DNA of 64,000 nt from the NCBI GenBank assembly GCA_041504365.1, contig CP167917.1, forward strand, positions 2,480,001 to 2,544,000, given 5' to 3'. The stretch comes from Dryocola sp. LX212. GTDB lineage: Bacteria > Pseudomonadota > Gammaproteobacteria > Enterobacterales > Enterobacteriaceae. Below are positions 10,284-19,055 of this stretch, piece by piece; the stretch's first letter is position 1, and the number at the start of each line of letters is the position of its first letter. The translations under genes were made by a program, and so were the position numbers. The notes under the pieces are model-generated. The model was not told the origin of the DNA. It saw only the letters and a program-made list of their open reading frames with translations, and ran no database searches.

Positions 10284-10940
10284 TTACGGGGCCAGGCGGT
10301 CAATTTTCCAGGCATCGCCTTCGCGCTGGTACAAAAAGCGATCGTGCAGGCGGTGTTCGCCACCCTGCCAGAATTCCATCTGGTCAAATGTGACGCGATA
10401 GCCGCCCCAGAAACTCGGCAGCGGCACTTCGCCCTGCTGGAATTTTTGCTTCAGCTCAAGGAACTTACTTTCGAGGATGCCGCGCGCGGAAATACGGCTG
10501 GACTGCTTAGAGACCCAGGCGCCAATCTGGCTGTCACGCGGGCGGCTGTGGAAGTATTTCATCACTTCGAGCGTGGACAGGCGTTCTGCCGTCCCCTGCA
10601 CCATCACCTGGCGGTCCAGCATATGCCATGGGAAGTGGAGGCTGATACGCGGGTTCTGCTCCAGATGGTGTGCTTTACGCGAGCCGAGATTGGTGTAGAA
10701 CACCATGCCGCACTCGTCGAAATGTTTAAGCAGGACAATGCGTTGATACGGCTGACCGTTTTCATCCACCGTCGCCACAACCATCGCAGTTGGGTCGGCC
10801 AGTTTCGCATCGCAGGCCTGGGCAAGCCAGCGTTCAAACAGGTCGAGGGGATTATCGGTAAGATCGCTGCGGCGCAGGCCACCTTTAGTGTATTCACGGC
10901 GCAGATGGGCAATCTGTTGCAGAGAGTCGTTATCAGACAT
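10284..10940 (-). CDS. pdxH: Pyridoxine/pyridoxamine 5'-phosphate oxidase
   Basis: PdxH is the FMN-dependent enzyme that oxidises pyridoxine 5'-phosphate or pyridoxamine 5'-phosphate to pyridoxal 5'-phosphate, the last step of vitamin B6 synthesis and salvage. The 218-residue length equals E. coli PdxH. Conserved blocks include [20 protein letters not shown], the strongly conserved [17 protein letters not shown] (about 132-148) and the C-terminal [14 protein letters not shown]. It lies upstream of tyrS on the same strand, as in E. coli. Confidence 0.97.
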   Translation of the reverse strand: MSDNDSLQQIAHLRREYTKGGLRRSDLTDNPLDLFERWLAQACDAKLADPTAMVVATVDENGQPYQRIVLLKHFDECGMVFYTNLGSRKAHHLEQNPRISLHFPWHMLDRQVMVQGTAERLSTLEVMKYFHSRPRDSQIGAWVSKQSSRISARGILESKFLELKQKFQQGEVPLPSFWGGYRVTFDQMEFWQGGEHRLHDRFLYQREGDAWKIDRLAP

Positions 10941-10997
10941 GGCGTTAGGTCAGGTTATCATCAGGTGGGGCTATTGTGCGCCCCACCCTCAGAAATC

Positions 10998-11321
10998 TCA
11001 ACTTTTCGGATTTTGCAGCTGGCAGTTATTCAGCACGATACTGTCTTTGCGGTAGACCGTGGCAGAGTCGCCCTTAGACCAGAAAACATAGACACCGTCG
11101 GTATAACGGGTGCCCGAAGCCGACAGGCCCTGGGTCAATGAAAGATAATCATTCTCATAGACGAAGTTAACCATTTGCTTCTGGTTATTGAGCTTCACGG
11201 TCAGCGGCTTTTCATCGCACTGGTACTGCAGCGTGTCGGTTTGCATCCGTTCAACGAAGGAGTTGTAGTAGCTACAGCCGGCAAGCAGCATAGGAACAGC
11301 GGCAATAAGTAGTTTTTTCAT
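10998..11321 (-). CDS. mliC: Membrane-bound lysozyme inhibitor of C-type lysozyme, lipoprotein
   Basis: MliC is an envelope lipoprotein that blocks host C-type lysozyme. The 107-residue precursor begins [16 protein letters not shown], a lipoprotein signal with the acylated cysteine at residue 16. The mature part has the MliC/PliC beta-barrel pattern, including [12 protein letters not shown] and [19 protein letters not shown], close to the E. coli protein (109 residues). AGGAT precedes the ATG. It lies between anmK and pdxH, all on the minus strand. Confidence 0.93.
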   Translation of the reverse strand: MKKLLIAAVPMLLAGCSYYNSFVERMQTDTLQYQCDEKPLTVKLNNQKQMVNFVYENDYLSLTQGLSASGTRYTDGVYVFWSKGDSATVYRKDSIVLNNCQLQNPKS

Positions 11322-11414
11322 CAGCGTATCCTGGCGATCTTCTTATCCCTGGAGGGCAGGCCACCCTCCATTATCGTCTTAAGTGTAAAGAGTCGGGACA
11401 GAAGTTAATTTCAG

Positions 11415-12539
11415 TTAACTCTGATTATGCAACGGATTTGCAGGGAATATGGCACCGATAATGCTGGCCTCTGAGGCGCCGGTCACCGACGGGAGGTTAC
11501 CCGGCAGGCCGGAGACGGTACGACAGGCAAGCCACGCGAACGCCAGCGCTTCCATATCGTCACCGCTGATCCCTGCTTCGTCAGTGGTACCCACTTCGAT
11601 TCCCGGCAGTAACCCTGCCAGACGCGCCATTAGCAGCGGGTTGCGGCTACCGCCGCCGCAAACCATTACTCTTTCACCCCCACCGCTCAACAACACCTGT
11701 TCGGCAATAGTTACCGCAGTCAGTTCGGTGATCGTCGCCTGCACGTCTTCCGGCGCAATGCCCGGGAAAGCGGCCAGCTGGCGCTCTAACCAGCTATAGT
11801 TGAAGTATTCACGTCCCGTACTTTTCGGCGCCGGGGCGGCAAAATAAGGGTCGCTGAGCATCTGCTGAAGCAGCGGTAAAATTACTTTGCCGCTGCTCGC
11901 CCATGCGGCGTCTTTATCGTAGGGCTTACCTTTCTGTCGCCAGATCCAGGCATCCATCAGCATGTTGCCTGGGCCTGTGTCATATCCTTTAACCGGCTGG
12001 TCAGGGATAAGCAAAGAAAGATTCGCAATCCCGCCAATGTTCAGCACCATCCGACGTTCAGTGGGGTGTGCCAGCAACGCGTGGTGAAAAGCAGGAACTA
12101 AAGGCGCACCCTGACCGCCCAGGGCCATATCCCGACGGCGAAAATCTCCCACCACGGTGATGCCCGTTCGCGCAACAATATGGTTGTTATCGCCGATTTG
12201 CATCGTGTGGGGCGCCTCTCCGTGCGGCTCGTGCCAGACTGTCTGACCATGACAGCCGATGGCCACCACGTCGGCGTGCGTCAGGCCCTGCTCGTTCATC
12301 AAAGCTTGTACCGCCTCGGCGAAAAGCTTTCCCAGACGATGGTCAAGCTGGCCCAGCTGTGAGAGCGTCAGCTGCTGCCCCTGGCAAACAGCCAGAATCG
12401 CATTTTTTAGTTCAAGGGGGATGGGATGACTATGGTTAGCAAGCTGAACGACAAGATTTTCATCAATAGCCGCTAATACAACATCTATGCCGTCGAGGCT
12501 GGTGCCCGACATCACGCCGATATAACGACCAGATTTCAT
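11415..12539 (-). CDS. anmK: Anhydro-N-acetylmuramic acid kinase
   Basis: AnmK phosphorylates and opens 1,6-anhydro-MurNAc to MurNAc-6-phosphate in peptidoglycan recycling. The 374-residue protein has the family N-terminus [15 protein letters not shown] with the ATP-binding glycine/serine loop. It also has GCHGQTVWH, the [11 protein letters not shown] block and [11 protein letters not shown] near the C-terminus. AGGAG precedes the ATG. It is transcribed away from slyB, with mliC 93 bp downstream. Confidence 0.96.
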   Translation of the reverse strand: MKSGRYIGVMSGTSLDGIDVVLAAIDENLVVQLANHSHPIPLELKNAILAVCQGQQLTLSQLGQLDHRLGKLFAEAVQALMNEQGLTHADVVAIGCHGQTVWHEPHGEAPHTMQIGDNNHIVARTGITVVGDFRRRDMALGGQGAPLVPAFHHALLAHPTERRMVLNIGGIANLSLLIPDQPVKGYDTGPGNMLMDAWIWRQKGKPYDKDAAWASSGKVILPLLQQMLSDPYFAAPAPKSTGREYFNYSWLERQLAAFPGIAPEDVQATITELTAVTIAEQVLLSGGGERVMVCGGGSRNPLLMARLAGLLPGIEVGTTDEAGISGDDMEALAFAWLACRTVSGLPGNLPSVTGASEASIIGAIFPANPLHNQS

Positions 12540-12678
12540 CTCTTACTCCTGTAAAAACTTACGGATTATCCGAGTACTCCACCACAAACGCCGGGACAGT
12601 ACGATCAATTATTAATACTTTTTAACAAGTTCGCGAGCGGCGCATCCTCTGCCCACGCCTTAACCCTAAGCTTGACGC

Positions 12679-12713
12679 CGTTTATTCCCGGTTGATGACG
12701 ACTCATTTATTAT
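12679..12713 (+). promoter_or_regulatory. PhoP box and -10 element upstream of slyB
   Basis: CGTTTA-TTCCC-GGTTGA (12679-12695) matches the (G/T)GTTTA-N5-(G/T)GTTTA direct repeat bound by PhoP. TATTAT (12708-12713) follows after a 12-bp gap, the arrangement seen at many PhoP-activated promoters. slyB is an established PhoP target in E. coli and Salmonella. Confidence 0.75.
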
Positions 12714-12820
12714 TTTTGCCTTCAGCGTTTTGAACTAATCTAAAATTCAGCATCTAAATACCTTATAATTTACCCATTATGGATGCTCACATGGGCGTTG
12801 TTGAAACAGGAGATTCTCAA

Positions 12821-13288
12821 ATGATTTCACGTGTACTGGTTGTTTCGTTGGTCGGACTTACGCTGGCAGGCTGTGTTAATGACAGTTCACTTTCCGGGGA
12901 CGTTTACAGCGCCTCAGAAGCGAAGCAGGTCCAGAGCGTCACTTACGGCACGCTCGTCTCGGTTCGTCCGGTACAGATTCAGGGTGGCGATGACAAAAAC
13001 GTGATGGGTGCAATCGGCGGGGCCGTGCTGGGTGGCTTCCTGGGTAATACCGTTGGCGGCGGCACCGGTCGTTCCCTTGCAACCGCAGCGGGTGCCGTTG
13101 CCGGTGGCGTAGCGGGCCAGGGCGTTCAGGGTGCAATGAATAAGACGCAGGGCGTAGAGCTGGAAATTCGTAAAGATGACGGCAACACCATTCTGGTGGT
13201 CCAGAAACAGGGCAGCACTCAATACTCCCCGGGGCAGCGCGTAATGATTGCCAGCAACGGCAGCCAGACGACCGTCTCCCCACGCTAG
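12821..13288 (+). CDS. slyB: Outer membrane lipoprotein SlyB
   Basis: SlyB is an outer-membrane lipoprotein of the PhoPQ regulon linked to envelope stress tolerance. From the ATG at 12821 the precursor is 155 residues, the same as E. coli, with lipobox LTLAGC and lipidated Cys18. The glycine-rich 2TM motif GAIGGAVLGGFLGNTVGGGTG and the tail VELEIRKDDGNTILVVQKQG are diagnostic. The frame is open upstream to 12779, but AGGAGA just before 12821 and the signal peptide fix the start. A bidirectional terminator separates it from the convergent slyA. Confidence 0.96.
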   Translation: MISRVLVVSLVGLTLAGCVNDSSLSGDVYSASEAKQVQSVTYGTLVSVRPVQIQGGDDKNVMGAIGGAVLGGFLGNTVGGGTGRSLATAAGAVAGGVAGQGVQGAMNKTQGVELEIRKDDGNTILVVQKQGSTQYSPGQRVMIASNGSQTTVSPR

Positions 13289-13293
13289 TTAGC

Positions 13294-13330
13294 AAAAAAA
13301 GAGGCCTGAATGATTCAGGCCTCTTTTTTA
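13294..13330. terminator. Bidirectional terminator between slyB and slyA
   Basis: A perfect 10-bp stem, GAGGCCTGAA/TTCAGGCCTC (13301-13310 and 13314-13323), has a 3-base loop. An A run lies on the left and a T run on the right, so it can end both convergent transcripts. Confidence 0.93.
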
Positions 13331-13349
13331 TTGGGCAGCAAACGCCGGT

Positions 13350-13784
13350 TCAATCCTGCGCCTGGAGCTCAATAATATTTTGTTCAAGACGGGCAACCAG
13401 TTTGATCAGCAGGGTTAGCTCCTCGTCGCTGATCCCCGATAAAATTTCGCCGCGCGTATGGTTAATCACCGCTTCCATTTCGGTGATAATCGGCGTGGCA
13501 CGGTCGGTCAGTTTAATACGCTTTGCACGTCGGTCGCTTGCGCAAGTTTGACGGGAGATTAATCCCTTCTCCTCCAGCTGATCCAGCGTGCGGACCAGTG
13601 AGGGTTGCTCGATGCCAATCGCTTTGGCCAGCTGAATCTGTGACTGCTCGGGCGGAAGCTGATGAATGTTATGCAGCGTCACCCAGTGTGTCTGTGTCAA
13701 TTCCAGAGGTTTCAGGCGATGGTCAATCAGAGCACGCCAAATACGCACCAAGCGGGCCAGATCTGATCCTAGTGGCGATTCCAA
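13350..13784 (-). CDS. slyA: MarR-family transcriptional regulator SlyA, probable TTG start
   Basis: SlyA is a dimeric winged-helix regulator that often opposes H-NS and controls envelope and virulence genes. The MarR core is clear: [20 protein letters not shown], then the recognition region [17 protein letters not shown] and the wing [17 protein letters not shown] place the start at TTG (13784), giving 144 residues starting [15 protein letters not shown], the length of E. coli SlyA. The ATG two codons upstream (13790) abuts GGAG with no spacing, whereas the TTG sits six bases from GGAG. A perfect SlyA box lies just upstream, which suggests autoregulation. Confidence 0.95.
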   Translation of the reverse strand: MESPLGSDLARLVRIWRALIDHRLKPLELTQTHWVTLHNIHQLPPEQSQIQLAKAIGIEQPSLVRTLDQLEEKGLISRQTCASDRRAKRIKLTDRATPIITEMEAVINHTRGEILSGISDEELTLLIKLVARLEQNIIELQAQD

Positions 13785-13800
13785 TTTCATCTCCTTATAA

Positions 13801-13812
13801 TTAGCTTGCTAA
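13801..13812 (-). promoter_or_regulatory. SlyA box upstream of slyA
   Basis: Read on the minus strand this is TTAGCAAGCTAA, the published SlyA consensus, 16 bases before the slyA start codon. It fits autoregulation and could also affect the divergent ydhIJK. Confidence 0.75.
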
Positions 13813-13965
13813 GTTATTATACTGATTTTAGACTATTGTGCAGGCTTTGAATTAAAAAACAAATTCCTTACTTCCGCTGATGTTAGGTAACCATCTACAC
13901 TTTAATATTACAGCGAAGTCCGGGAAAACGGCAGCAGTCCCCGATATATTAAAGGATTATTCGAC

Positions 13966-14202
13966 GTGAGCTTCACTTTTTCCGCATCAGGCCTGGCGCT
14001 TCAGGACTTAATTGTTGGCGCGTCCATCTACTTTCCTCCCCTGTTTAAACCTGTGCTGCTGGGCTTTTTCTTCTGGCTTATCCTTCACCGTTTGTTACGC
14101 GACTGGATGTATTCCGGCGAAATCTGGCATCCGACCCTGATGGATTTGTCGCTATTTTCCCTGTCGGTAAGCGCGGCGTTTGTCATCCTGGCTATGTGGT
14201 AA
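13966..14202 (+). CDS. ydhI: DUF1656 small membrane protein YdhI
   Basis: YdhI is a 78-residue inner-membrane protein of the DUF1656 family, found beside AaeAB-like efflux components. It has two hydrophobic spans (about residues 22-44 and 55-77), the family segment FPPLFKPVLLGFFFWL and the block WHPTLMDLSLF. The start is GTG with AAAGGA upstream. It is the first gene of ydhIJK; ydhJ begins 4 bp after its stop. The function is unproven, presumably aiding the efflux pair. Confidence 0.92.
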   Translation: MSFTFSASGLALQDLIVGASIYFPPLFKPVLLGFFFWLILHRLLRDWMYSGEIWHPTLMDLSLFSLSVSAAFVILAMW

Positions 14203-14206
14203 GCAG

Positions 14207-15064
14207 ATGAATTTAAAAACATTGAAGTACTTCTCAACCCTCGTTGTTTTCGCGGCAGCCGTTGTGGCCGGATGGCTGCTCTGGAATTATTACATGCAGT
14301 CTCCGTGGACGCGGGACGGCAAGGTGCGCGCCGAGCAGGTCAGCATCACACCCCAGGTTTCCGGAACCATTACGCACCTGAACGTTGTCGATAACCAGTT
14401 TGTCAAAGCGGGTTCGGTGCTGTTCACGCTGGACGTCACGCCCTATCAGATTGCCGAACTTAACGCCGAAGCGCAGCTTGCCCAGTCGCAGTCCACGCTC
14501 TCCAAAGCGAATAACGAAGCCAATCGCCGCCGCCATCTGCCAAAAAATTACATTTCCGCCGAGGATATGGACACGGCGAACATCAATGTGAAGGCCGCCG
14601 AGGCCGCCGTTAAAGCCGCGCAGGCCACGCTTAAGCAGGCGCAATGGCAGCTTAGCCAGACCACGGTAACCGCCCCGGTTGACGGCTGGGTCACCAATCT
14701 CTCTACTCGGACGGGCAACTACGCGTCCACGGGCCAGCCGGTCTTCGCCCTCGTGGACAGCCACTCTTTCTACGTGGTGGGCTATTTCGAAGAGACGAAG
14801 CTCAGGCATATCCGGCCCGGCAACCCGGCAAATATCGTTTTATACAGCGGCCACCAGCCGCTGTCGGGCAAAGTTGAAAGCATCGGGCGGGCGATTTACG
14901 ACCAGAGCATAGAGAGCGAGAGCGATCTCGTGCCGGATATCAAACCCAACGTGCCGTGGGTACGGCTGGCGCAGCGAGTGCCCGTCCGTATCAGGCTGGA
15001 TGCTGTGCCGCAGGGCGTGACGCTGGTTTCCGGTACCACCTGTACCGTCACTATTACGCAATGA
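14207..15064 (+). CDS. ydhJ: HlyD-family periplasmic adaptor YdhJ
   Basis: YdhJ is a membrane-fusion (periplasmic adaptor) protein that should work with the YdhK inner-membrane component, like AaeA with AaeB. From the ATG at 14207 it is 285 residues, the E. coli length. It has one N-terminal membrane helix (about 10-30), a biotinyl-lipoyl-like motif, [19 protein letters not shown], an alpha-helical hairpin rich in Ala/Gln/Lys and the second lipoyl half around [19 protein letters not shown]. An ATG at 14180 would overlap ydhI and is less likely. Confidence 0.94.
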   Translation: MNLKTLKYFSTLVVFAAAVVAGWLLWNYYMQSPWTRDGKVRAEQVSITPQVSGTITHLNVVDNQFVKAGSVLFTLDVTPYQIAELNAEAQLAQSQSTLSKANNEANRRRHLPKNYISAEDMDTANINVKAAEAAVKAAQATLKQAQWQLSQTTVTAPVDGWVTNLSTRTGNYASTGQPVFALVDSHSFYVVGYFEETKLRHIRPGNPANIVLYSGHQPLSGKVESIGRAIYDQSIESESDLVPDIKPNVPWVRLAQRVPVRIRLDAVPQGVTLVSGTTCTVTITQ

Positions 15065-15071
15065 GCCGGAG

Positions 15072-17093
15072 ATGAAATTAAGCCGGCTTGAGTGGCATAA
15101 CACCCCGTGGGGCAAAGCATCCGGCGGGCAGTGGCGCTACGCCCTGCGCAACGCTATTGCGATGTGTCTCGCACTCACCATTGCCTACTGCCTTGATTTA
15201 GACGAACCGTACTGGGCAATGACCTCTGCGGCGGTAGTCAGTTTCCCTACCGTTGGCGGCGTGGTCAGTAAAAGCCTGGGGCGCATCGCCGGAAGCCTGA
15301 TAGGCGCGACGGCAGCACTGATTATTGCCGGTAATACCCTTAACGATCCGTGGCTGTTTACGTTTTCAATGGCCGCCTGGCTTGCGCTCTGCACCTGGGT
15401 CTCCAGCCATTTCCAGAACAATGCGGCCTACGCGTTTATGCTGGCGGGCTACACGGCGGCCATTATCGCCTTTCCGATGATTGATACCGTGGAAACCACC
15501 CAGCTGTGGGATATCGCTCAGGCCCGCGTCTGCGAAGTTATCGTCGGGATTTTATGCGGCGGCTTTATGATGATGGTGCTGCCCAGCACATCGGACGGCA
15601 CCACGCTCATAACGGCCCTGAAAACGATGCACGCCCGCCTGCTTGAACACGCAAGCCTGCTGTGGAAGCCGGAAACTACCGATGAAATCCGCACCGCCCA
15701 CGAAGGGGTGATCGGCCAGATCCTGACCATGAACCTGCTGCGCATTCAGGCCTTCTGGAGCCATTACCGCTTCCGGCGCCAGAACAACCTGCTCAACTAT
15801 TTGCTGCACCAGCAGCTGCGCCTGACCAGCGTAATTTCCGGCCTGCGCCGCATGCTGGTGAACTGGTCAAACCCGCCCGAACGTTTGTGGCCGCTGCTGG
15901 ATGCGCTACTGAAGGAGCTCGCCCGCCCGGAAACCCATAAGTACCAGGTTGCGCGCCTTCTCCAACAGCTTGCGCCGGGGGCAGACGACGACTATCGCCA
16001 CCATGCATTCTGGCACCGCCTGCGCTATTTCTGCTGGCTGTACCTCGACAGCAGCCGCTGGCTGCGCGAGCTGGAGAACGCCACGCCCGTGTCGGTCATA
16101 ACCCCTCCCAAAACGCCCTCCCTTGCCCGCCATACGGACAGCGCAGAAGCAAGCTGGAGCGCACTGCGTACTTTCTGCGTCATCATAGTGACGGGGGCGT
16201 GGAGCATCGGAACACAGTGGGATGCCGCAAGCGGAGCGTTATCCCTCGCGGCCATCAGCTGCGTGCTTTATTCCTCGGTCGCCTCCCCGCTGGGCTCGCT
16301 GACGCTGCTGATGCGCACCCTGCTCTGGCTGTCGCTGTTCAGCTTCCTGGTGAAGTTCGGGCTGATGGTACAGATAACCGACCTCTGGCAGTTCCTGATT
16401 TTCCTGTTCCCGCTGCTGGCAACGATGCAGCTGCTCAAACTTCAGCAGCCTAAGCTCGCGGGTCTCTGGGGCCAGCTAATCGTGTTTATGGGATCGTTTA
16501 TCGCCGTTACCAATCCGCCGGTTTACGACTTTGGCGGTTTCCTGAACGATAACCTCGCCAAGGTCATCGGCGTGGGGCTGTCGTGGGTTGCATTCTCCGT
16601 TCTGCGACCAAGCTCTGACACGCGCAAAAGCCGCCGTCATATTCGTTCGCTACGCCGCGGGTTCATCGATCAGCTGAGCCGCAGGCCGCAGCGTAATGAA
16701 AATCAGTTTGAATCCCTCGTTTATCACCACATCAGCCAGTTAAGCAACAGCAAAGATGAAACGGCAAGGCGTTGGCTGCTGCGCTGGGGGGTAGTGCTGC
16801 TGAACTGTTCGCACGTTGTTTGGCAGCTTCGCGGCTGGGAAACGCGGTCAGATCCGCTGTCTAACGTGCGGGACGTCTGCATTCATACGCTACGGGATGT
16901 CATGAGTGAACGTGGCGTGCAGCAGCGTCCGCTGGGCGAGGCGCTGAGGGAACTACAAAGGATTTGCGATACGCTTGCCCACCACCACACTCCTGCGGCG
17001 CGGGATTTGGCGGGGATCATCTGGCGGCTGAACTGCTCCCTCTCACAGCTGGAACAAGCGCCGCCTGTCGGTACGCTGACAGGCAGCAGCTGA
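15072..17093 (+). CDS. ydhK: FUSC-family inner-membrane transporter YdhK
   Basis: YdhK is a 673-residue fusaric-acid-resistance/AaeB-type protein, the likely inner-membrane exporter partner of YdhJ. Two hydrophobic halves flank a large soluble region (about residues 180-350). The N-terminal half includes [20 protein letters not shown]; the second hydrophobic half includes [20 protein letters not shown]. Similarity to E. coli YdhK (670 residues) is strong throughout. It ends one base before the convergent sodC stop. Its substrate is unknown. Confidence 0.94.
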   Translation: MKLSRLEWHNTPWGKASGGQWRYALRNAIAMCLALTIAYCLDLDEPYWAMTSAAVVSFPTVGGVVSKSLGRIAGSLIGATAALIIAGNTLNDPWLFTFSMAAWLALCTWVSSHFQNNAAYAFMLAGYTAAIIAFPMIDTVETTQLWDIAQARVCEVIVGILCGGFMMMVLPSTSDGTTLITALKTMHARLLEHASLLWKPETTDEIRTAHEGVIGQILTMNLLRIQAFWSHYRFRRQNNLLNYLLHQQLRLTSVISGLRRMLVNWSNPPERLWPLLDALLKELARPETHKYQVARLLQQLAPGADDDYRHHAFWHRLRYFCWLYLDSSRWLRELENATPVSVITPPKTPSLARHTDSAEASWSALRTFCVIIVTGAWSIGTQWDAASGALSLAAISCVLYSSVASPLGSLTLLMRTLLWLSLFSFLVKFGLMVQITDLWQFLIFLFPLLATMQLLKLQQPKLAGLWGQLIVFMGSFIAVTNPPVYDFGGFLNDNLAKVIGVGLSWVAFSVLRPSSDTRKSRRHIRSLRRGFIDQLSRRPQRNENQFESLVYHHISQLSNSKDETARRWLLRWGVVLLNCSHVVWQLRGWETRSDPLSNVRDVCIHTLRDVMSERGVQQRPLGEALRELQRICDTLAHHHTPAARDLAGIIWRLNCSLSQLEQAPPVGTLTGSS

Positions 17094-17094
17094 G

Positions 17095-17616
17095 CTACTT
17101 AATCACGCCGCAGGCGTAACGTGCGCCGCCACCGCCTAACGGTTTGGGCTGATCGGACATATTATCGCCGTCCACGTGGATCATCAGGGCTTTGCCTTTC
17201 ACGTCATCAAGCTTTTTCAGGCGCGGTGCCGTGACGGGCTCTGTTGCCTTGCCGTCATTGTTCACCACCAGCACGGGTAAATCCCCGAGGTGCCCCACGC
17301 CTTCCGGCCCCCTATGCTTGCCTGTGTTGTCCGGATCAAGGTGGCCGCCCGCCGCCTCGGCGGCTGAAGGTTTGCCCTCTTTCATGGCTGGCTCGCAGGT
17401 GCCTTTGGCGTGAACATGGAAACCATGTTCACCGGGCGGGAGCGTACGCAAGTCAGGGGCGAACTCGAGCCCCTTATCTGTTTCGTTGATGGTGACAGCG
17501 CCAAGAGAGTGGCCGATGCCCTGCGGCGTGACGAGATTCATTTCAACTTTTTCGCTTGCCGCCTGGGCTGCACCGCAGGTCAACATTGCGAATAATGCGA
17601 GACTCAAACGCTTCAT
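17095..17616 (-). CDS. sodC: Periplasmic Cu/Zn superoxide dismutase
   Basis: SodC dismutates superoxide in the periplasm. The 173-residue precursor has a cleavable signal peptide ending around GAAQA-ASEKVEMN. The copper/zinc site is visible in PPGEHGFHVHAKGTCEP, AAGGHLDP and KALMIHVDGDNM; the disulfide cysteines are in GTCEP and YACGVIK. The second of two adjacent ATGs (17616) is chosen because AGGAGG lies five bases before it but only two before the first. It converges on ydhK with almost no gap. Confidence 0.96.
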   Translation of the reverse strand: MKRLSLALFAMLTCGAAQAASEKVEMNLVTPQGIGHSLGAVTINETDKGLEFAPDLRTLPPGEHGFHVHAKGTCEPAMKEGKPSAAEAAGGHLDPDNTGKHRGPEGVGHLGDLPVLVVNNDGKATEPVTAPRLKKLDDVKGKALMIHVDGDNMSDQPKPLGGGGARYACGVIK

Positions 17617-17686
17617 CATTACCTCCTGTATCTATTTTGCCCAGTAAAGGTTAGGCAGAATATCGCCAGGAGGCAATTAATACGGC

Positions 17687-18583
17687 TTATGGCACGTCGT
17701 AACCCAGCGCGGCTTTGCGAATGCGGAACCACTGCTGACGGTTCATGTCCAGCGACAGGGAGTGGATGGCGGAGCGGACGCGCTCAATTTTACCCGAGCC
17801 GATTATTGGCAGCGGCCTGGACGGCAGGCGCATCACCCACGCATAAACAACCTGTTCAATCGTCTGCGCGCCGATTTCGTCGGCCACCGCCTGCAGCTCA
17901 TCACGCAGGGGCTGAAAGGCTTCATCATTAAACAGGCTGCCGCCACCGAGGCAGGACCACGCCATCGGGCGGATACGCAGCTGCTGGCACTGATCGAGGG
18001 TGCCATCCAGAATGGCAGGCTGATGGACCGGTGAAATCTCTACCTGGTTAGTTGCCAGCGTAAACGGCAGGCGCGACTGCAGGAGCGCAAACTGGGCCGG
18101 AGTGAAGTTCGACACGCCGAAGTGGCGGACTTTGCCGCTCTTATGCAGGTCGGTGAAAGCTTCAGCGACTTCATCCGCGTCCATCAGCGGATCCGGGCGA
18201 TGGATCAGCAGCAGATCGAGATAGTCGGTGGCAAGCTTCTGCAGCGAGGCTTCGGCGCTGCTGATGATGTGGCTGCGATCGGTAATGTAATGGCCAAGCG
18301 CGTGGTCGGGATTCGCGGTAGTGGCGATACCGCATTTCGTGACAATCTCCATTTTTTCGCGCAGATGCGGCACCAGGCGCATTGCGTCGCCGAAGGCTGC
18401 TTCACAGGCGTAGCCGCCGTAAATATCGGCGTGGTCGGCGGTGGTGATCCCCAGTTCAACATGCTCTTCAATAAAACTGGCCAGCTGGCGCGGAGACATA
18501 TTCCACTCCATCAGACGCCAGTACCCCACCACCAGGCGTGAAAACTCGGGTCCCTGCGGGGAAATTGTAATGCGCTGTACCAT
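17687..18583 (-). CDS. ydhF: Aldo/keto reductase YdhF
   Basis: YdhF is a predicted NADP-dependent oxidoreductase of the aldo/keto reductase family. The 298-residue length equals E. coli YdhF. It has the TIM-barrel landmarks GITTADHADIYGGY (catalytic Asp/Tyr region), LDLLLIHRPDPLM and FGVSNFTPAQF, and the C-terminal cofactor segment PLPIIGSGKIERVRSA. The physiological substrate is unknown. ydhL lies 57 bp upstream on the same strand. Confidence 0.94.
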   Translation of the reverse strand: MVQRITISPQGPEFSRLVVGYWRLMEWNMSPRQLASFIEEHVELGITTADHADIYGGYACEAAFGDAMRLVPHLREKMEIVTKCGIATTANPDHALGHYITDRSHIISSAEASLQKLATDYLDLLLIHRPDPLMDADEVAEAFTDLHKSGKVRHFGVSNFTPAQFALLQSRLPFTLATNQVEISPVHQPAILDGTLDQCQQLRIRPMAWSCLGGGSLFNDEAFQPLRDELQAVADEIGAQTIEQVVYAWVMRLPSRPLPIIGSGKIERVRSAIHSLSLDMNRQQWFRIRKAALGYDVP

Positions 18584-18640
18584 AAAGCATGACCTCAGTT
18601 TTGGAAGAATTCTGCGCCGAAGTATAGCGGGGATAAACGA

Positions 18641-18880
18641 TTAAAAAAGTGAGGATTGCTGCGGTTCTTCGGATGCATTGCTGGCGTTTGTTCGTAACTT
18701 GCGCAAAAAGCGCTGGCGGCACAGGCGCAGCACTTCCTGCTTCTGGGGATCGCTGAGCTTTTGCCAGTTAAATCGTTCGTCCCGGCTGCGCATACAGCCG
18801 CGGCAATACCCGCGTTCATCCGACTGGCAGATCCCACGACAAGGGCTTTGTATCGGGAAAAACTCAAGCTGCTCGGCCAC
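18641..18880 (-). CDS. ydhL: DUF1289 cysteine-rich small protein YdhL
   Basis: YdhL is a 79-residue protein of the DUF1289 family with a compact cysteine cluster, SPCRGICQSDERGYCRGCMRS, probably binding metal. A conserved WQKLSDPQKQEVLRLCRQR segment follows. The chosen start is GTG at 18880, with a GGGGG stretch a few bases upstream; it gives AEQLEFFPIQ, the family N-terminus and length. A GTG four codons earlier is also possible. The function is unknown. Confidence 0.9.
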   Translation of the reverse strand: MAEQLEFFPIQSPCRGICQSDERGYCRGCMRSRDERFNWQKLSDPQKQEVLRLCRQRFLRKLRTNASNASEEPQQSSLF

Positions 18881-18999
18881 TTTTACCCCCACGCTCTGAC
18901 TTCCTTCAATTGAAGCCCGACATCAGCAAGGATGCAAGCGCGGCACCGGAATAAAGCCAACTTAAACGTTCCATCAACAGGGCCAGGGTTCAGGGTGAC

Positions 19000-19016
19000 G
19001 TTAATGTTCACCTAAT
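19000..19016 (+). promoter_or_regulatory. PmrA (BasR)-like box upstream of eptA
   Basis: GTTAATGTTCACCTAAT is a direct repeat of CTTAAT-type hexamers separated by 5 bp. It matches the Salmonella pmrC (eptA) box, CTTAAGGTTCACTTAAT as I recall it, at 14 of 17 positions. It lies 40 bp before the proposed eptA start. This suggests induction by the PmrAB two-component system. Confidence 0.6.
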
Positions 19017-19055
19017 CTTCCCTCTTTATTCTTGCCACAATCTTCAGAAATTATT

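Noticed and set aside
18904-18915. 12-bp palindrome CTTCAATTGAAG upstream of eptA
   Set aside because: It is symmetrical but short, occurs once, and has no clear link to a promoter or regulator. It is not strong enough to call as an operator.
19032-19055. TTG start giving a 553-residue EptA
   Set aside because: TTG lacks a ribosome binding site, and the added eight residues (PQSSEII and so on) do not match family N-termini. ATG at 19056 is preferred, though not certain.
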